From Casuarina equisetifolia (Eukaryota; Streptophyta; Magnoliopsida; Fagales; Casuarinaceae): 64,000 bases of DNA. A program made the position numbers and the translations under genes. Where the stretch lies: the NCBI GenBank assembly GCA_028551475.1, contig CM052355.1, forward strand, positions 2,108,001-2,172,000, written 5' to 3'. The notes below the pieces were generated by a model that was not told where the DNA came from, ran no database searches, and saw only the letters and a program-made list of their open reading frames with translations. Shown in pieces: positions 61,801-64,000 of this stretch (its first letter is position 1; the number at the start of each line of letters is the position of its first letter).

Positions 61801-64000
61801 TTAAATCAACTTTATGATTTAAATCATTGGTCTAATTTGAATATGCATATTGACTTTTAAATTAATAGCTGCTTAAATCTTTTGGTTTATTTTTAAATTT
61901 AAATGTTGGAATTTAAATCTAAAATTCGATTTTATACTTACAACTTGTAGATCCAATGATTAGATTTAAGTCTTCCATATGATTTTCAAATACACAATAT
62001 GATTTAAGTTTGTTGAAATGTTTAAGTTAACAGGATAAGTTAAATCTTTTGGGTTATTATACATCCAACATTTGTATTTTTAATCTAAAATTTGATTTTA
62101 AACCTATAGATTTTAGATCTAATTCCTAGATTTAAGTCTAACAAACAATTTTCAAATTGAATGTAGTCCTCCCGCCGTTAATATAAAAATTAATATGCTT
62201 ATTTAAATGAAGCCATTGATTTAAAACTAATCAGAAAATTTAAATCTTACCATTTGATTCTAAAATCGTATGTCACATTTAAATCCAAATAGTTGAAATT
62301 AAAAATAAATCAAAAGATTTAAATCTTAAATTGATGATTAACTTTAAATCTTTGCATTTGTTTCTAAATTCAAATTGTTTGGATTTAAATGTGGCATAAG
62401 ATTTTAAAATTGAATGATCAATTTTTAAATCAATGGCTTCATTTAAATAGGCATATTAATTTTTATATTATCGGCTAAAGGATTTAAATCTTCCAATTTA
62501 TTTCTTAATCCAATTATTTGAATTTAAATATGGTATACATCTTGAAAACGGAAAATTTACTGATCAATTTTACATCAACTACTTGATTTTAATTTACATA
62601 TTGATTTCTAAATTAACAACCCCTTTTAAATCTTCTAGTTTATTTTTAAATCCGATGGTTGGAATTTAAATTTCAAACATGATTTGAAATTTTTAGATTT
62701 TAAATCTAATGGCTTGATTTACATATGTCATATGACTTTTAAATCAACTTTATGATTTAAATCATTGGTCTAATTTGAATATGCATATTGACTTTTAAAT
62801 TAATAGCTGCTTAAATCTTTTGGTTTATTTTTAAATTTAAATGTTGGAATTTAAATCTAAAATTTAATTTTATACTTAGAACTTGTAGATCCAATGATTA
62901 GATTTAAGTCTTCCATATGATTTTCAAATACACAATATGATTTAAGTTTGTTGAAATGTTTAAGTTAACAGGATAAGTTAAATCTTTTGGGTTATTATAC
63001 ATCCAACATTTGTATTTTTAATCTAAAATTTGATTTTAAACCTATAGATTTTAGATCCAATTCCTAGATTTAAGTCTACCATACAATTTTCAAATTGAAT
63101 GTAGTCCTCCCACCGTTAATATAAAAATTAATATGCTTATTTAAATGAAGCCATTGATTTAAAACTAATCAGAAAATTTAAATCTTACCATTTGATTCTA
63201 AAATCGTATGTCACATTTAAATCCAAATAGTTGAAATTAAAAATAAATCAAAAGATTTAAATCTTAAATTGATGATTAACTTTAAATCTTTGCATTTGTT
63301 TCTAAATTCAAATTGTTTGGATTTAAATGTGGCATAAGATTTTAAAATTGGCTGATTAATTTTTAAATCAATGGCTTCATTTACATAGGCATATTAATTT
63401 TTATATTATCGGCTAAAGGATTTAAATCTTCCAATTTATTTCTTAATCCAATTATTTGAATTTAAATATGGTATACATCTTGAAAACGAAAAATTTACTG
63501 ATCAATTTTACATCAACTACTTGATTTTAATTTACATATTGATTTCTAAATTAACAACCCCATTTAAATCTTCTAGTTTATTTTTAAATCCGATGGTTGG
63601 AATTTAAATTTTAAACATGATTTGAAATTTTTAGATCTTAAATCTAATGGTTTGATTTAAATATGTCATATGACTTTTAAATCAACTTTATGATTTAAAT
63701 CCTTGGTCTAATTTGAATATGCATATTGACTTTTAAATTAATAGCTGCTTAAATCCTTTGGTTTATTTTTAAATTTAAATGTTGGAATTTAAAACTAAAA
63801 TTCAATTTTATGCTTACAACTTGTAGATCCAATGATTAGATTTAAGTCTTCCATATGATTTTCAAATACACAATATGATTTAAGTTTGTTGAAATGTTTA
63901 AGTTAACAGGATAAGTTAAATCTTTTGGGTTATTATACATCCAACATTTGTATTTTCAATCTAAAATTTGATTTTAAACCTATAGATTTTAGATCCAATT
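58878..64000 (+). repeat. Satellite-like tandem array, copy 2, running off the window
   Basis: Landmark 'gccgttaatataaaaattaat' (or 'accgtt...') at about 60259, 61236, 62174 and 63112 gives periods of 977, 938 and 938. The truncated first monomer near 59102 is the same as in copy 1. The first interval is 39 bp longer than in copy 1, because the optional 39 bp segment is present. No coding content. Confidence 0.93.
62174..62473. repeat. Imperfect palindrome of about 300 bp in an array 2 monomer
   Basis: Same design as at 5229-5530: 'gccgttaatataaaaattaat' opposite 'attaatttttatattatcggc', with a central 'aagatttaaatctt'. Others are at about 60259-60559, 61236-61535 and 63112-63411. Confidence 0.87.

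Larger units (their letters stand above)
54291..64000 (+). repeat. Large segmental duplication, copy 2 (right end outside window)
   Basis: This is the second copy of the segment at 1-7910, in the same orientation and about 54.29 kb away. It contains the same callose synthase remnant, the same internal repeat pair and the same start of the satellite array, including the same truncated first monomer. It differs by a solo LTR at 56294-57968 and by the arrangement of monomer types in the array. The array runs off the window, so the right end is unknown. Confidence 0.93.

Noticed and set aside
1-64000. The two segmental copies considered as giant LTRs of one element
   Set aside because: They contain gene relics and a satellite array, no LTR-like ends are visible, and the interior is a mix of unrelated fragments in both orientations.
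1-64000. tRNA, rRNA, miRNA precursors
   Set aside because: No cloverleaf-like or rRNA-like sequence was recognised by eye; a tRNAscan or Rfam run would be needed to exclude them.

Overview
The window is AT-rich nuclear DNA from a flowering plant, most likely a woody eudicot. The evidence is fragments of plant gene families (callose synthase, vacuolar processing enzyme, VPS53, DC1 zinc-finger proteins, F-box proteins, SNF12/BAF60, plastid PUR3), introns with GT...AG ends, Ty1-copia, Ty3-gypsy and LINE remnants, and a large satellite-like array. I cannot name the species. Families were recognised from protein motifs by eye; no search was run.

I found no protein-coding gene that is certainly intact. 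Every recognisable gene is truncated, frameshifted or carries in-frame stops. Some fragments keep intron positions (VPE, VPS53, PUR3) and so were copied as DNA. The SNF12 fragment shows no introns and may be a retrocopy.

Layout. (1) 1-7910: a segment repeated at 54291-64000 (offset about 54.29 kb), with a CALS12/GSL5-like callose synthase pseudogene, non-coding sequence and a tandem array of about 0.94-0.98 kb monomers, each containing a roughly 300 bp imperfect palindrome. (2) 8.4-10.3 kb: three exons of a legumain/VPE pseudogene (minus) and a copia 3' end with its LTR. (3) 10.8-12.3 kb: a tandemly duplicated unit of about 700 bp. (4) 12.55-16.9 kb: a decayed Ty3-gypsy element on the minus strand. 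(5) 20.9-25.5 kb: the 5' part of a VPS53 gene with introns, at least two frameshifts, a stop, and no 3' half. (6) 25.9-36.5 kb: three decayed DC1 copies in tandem with interspersed repeats; the third is split by a 432 bp solo LTR. (7) 37-45 kb: a LINE insertion, an SNF12 pseudogene abutting a truncated F-box gene, and a second F-box pseudogene. (8) 46.8-50.3 kb: a PUR3 gene (minus) with all five exons recognisable but disabling lesions. (9) 53.6-64 kb: the second callose synthase copy and second array; this copy carries a 1675 bp solo LTR with a 5 bp target duplication, and the matching empty site is present in the first copy.

The parts do not form a pathway. The window reads as a repeat-rich region that has collected gene fragments, and its main interest is the dated series of duplications and insertions and the palindromic satellite.
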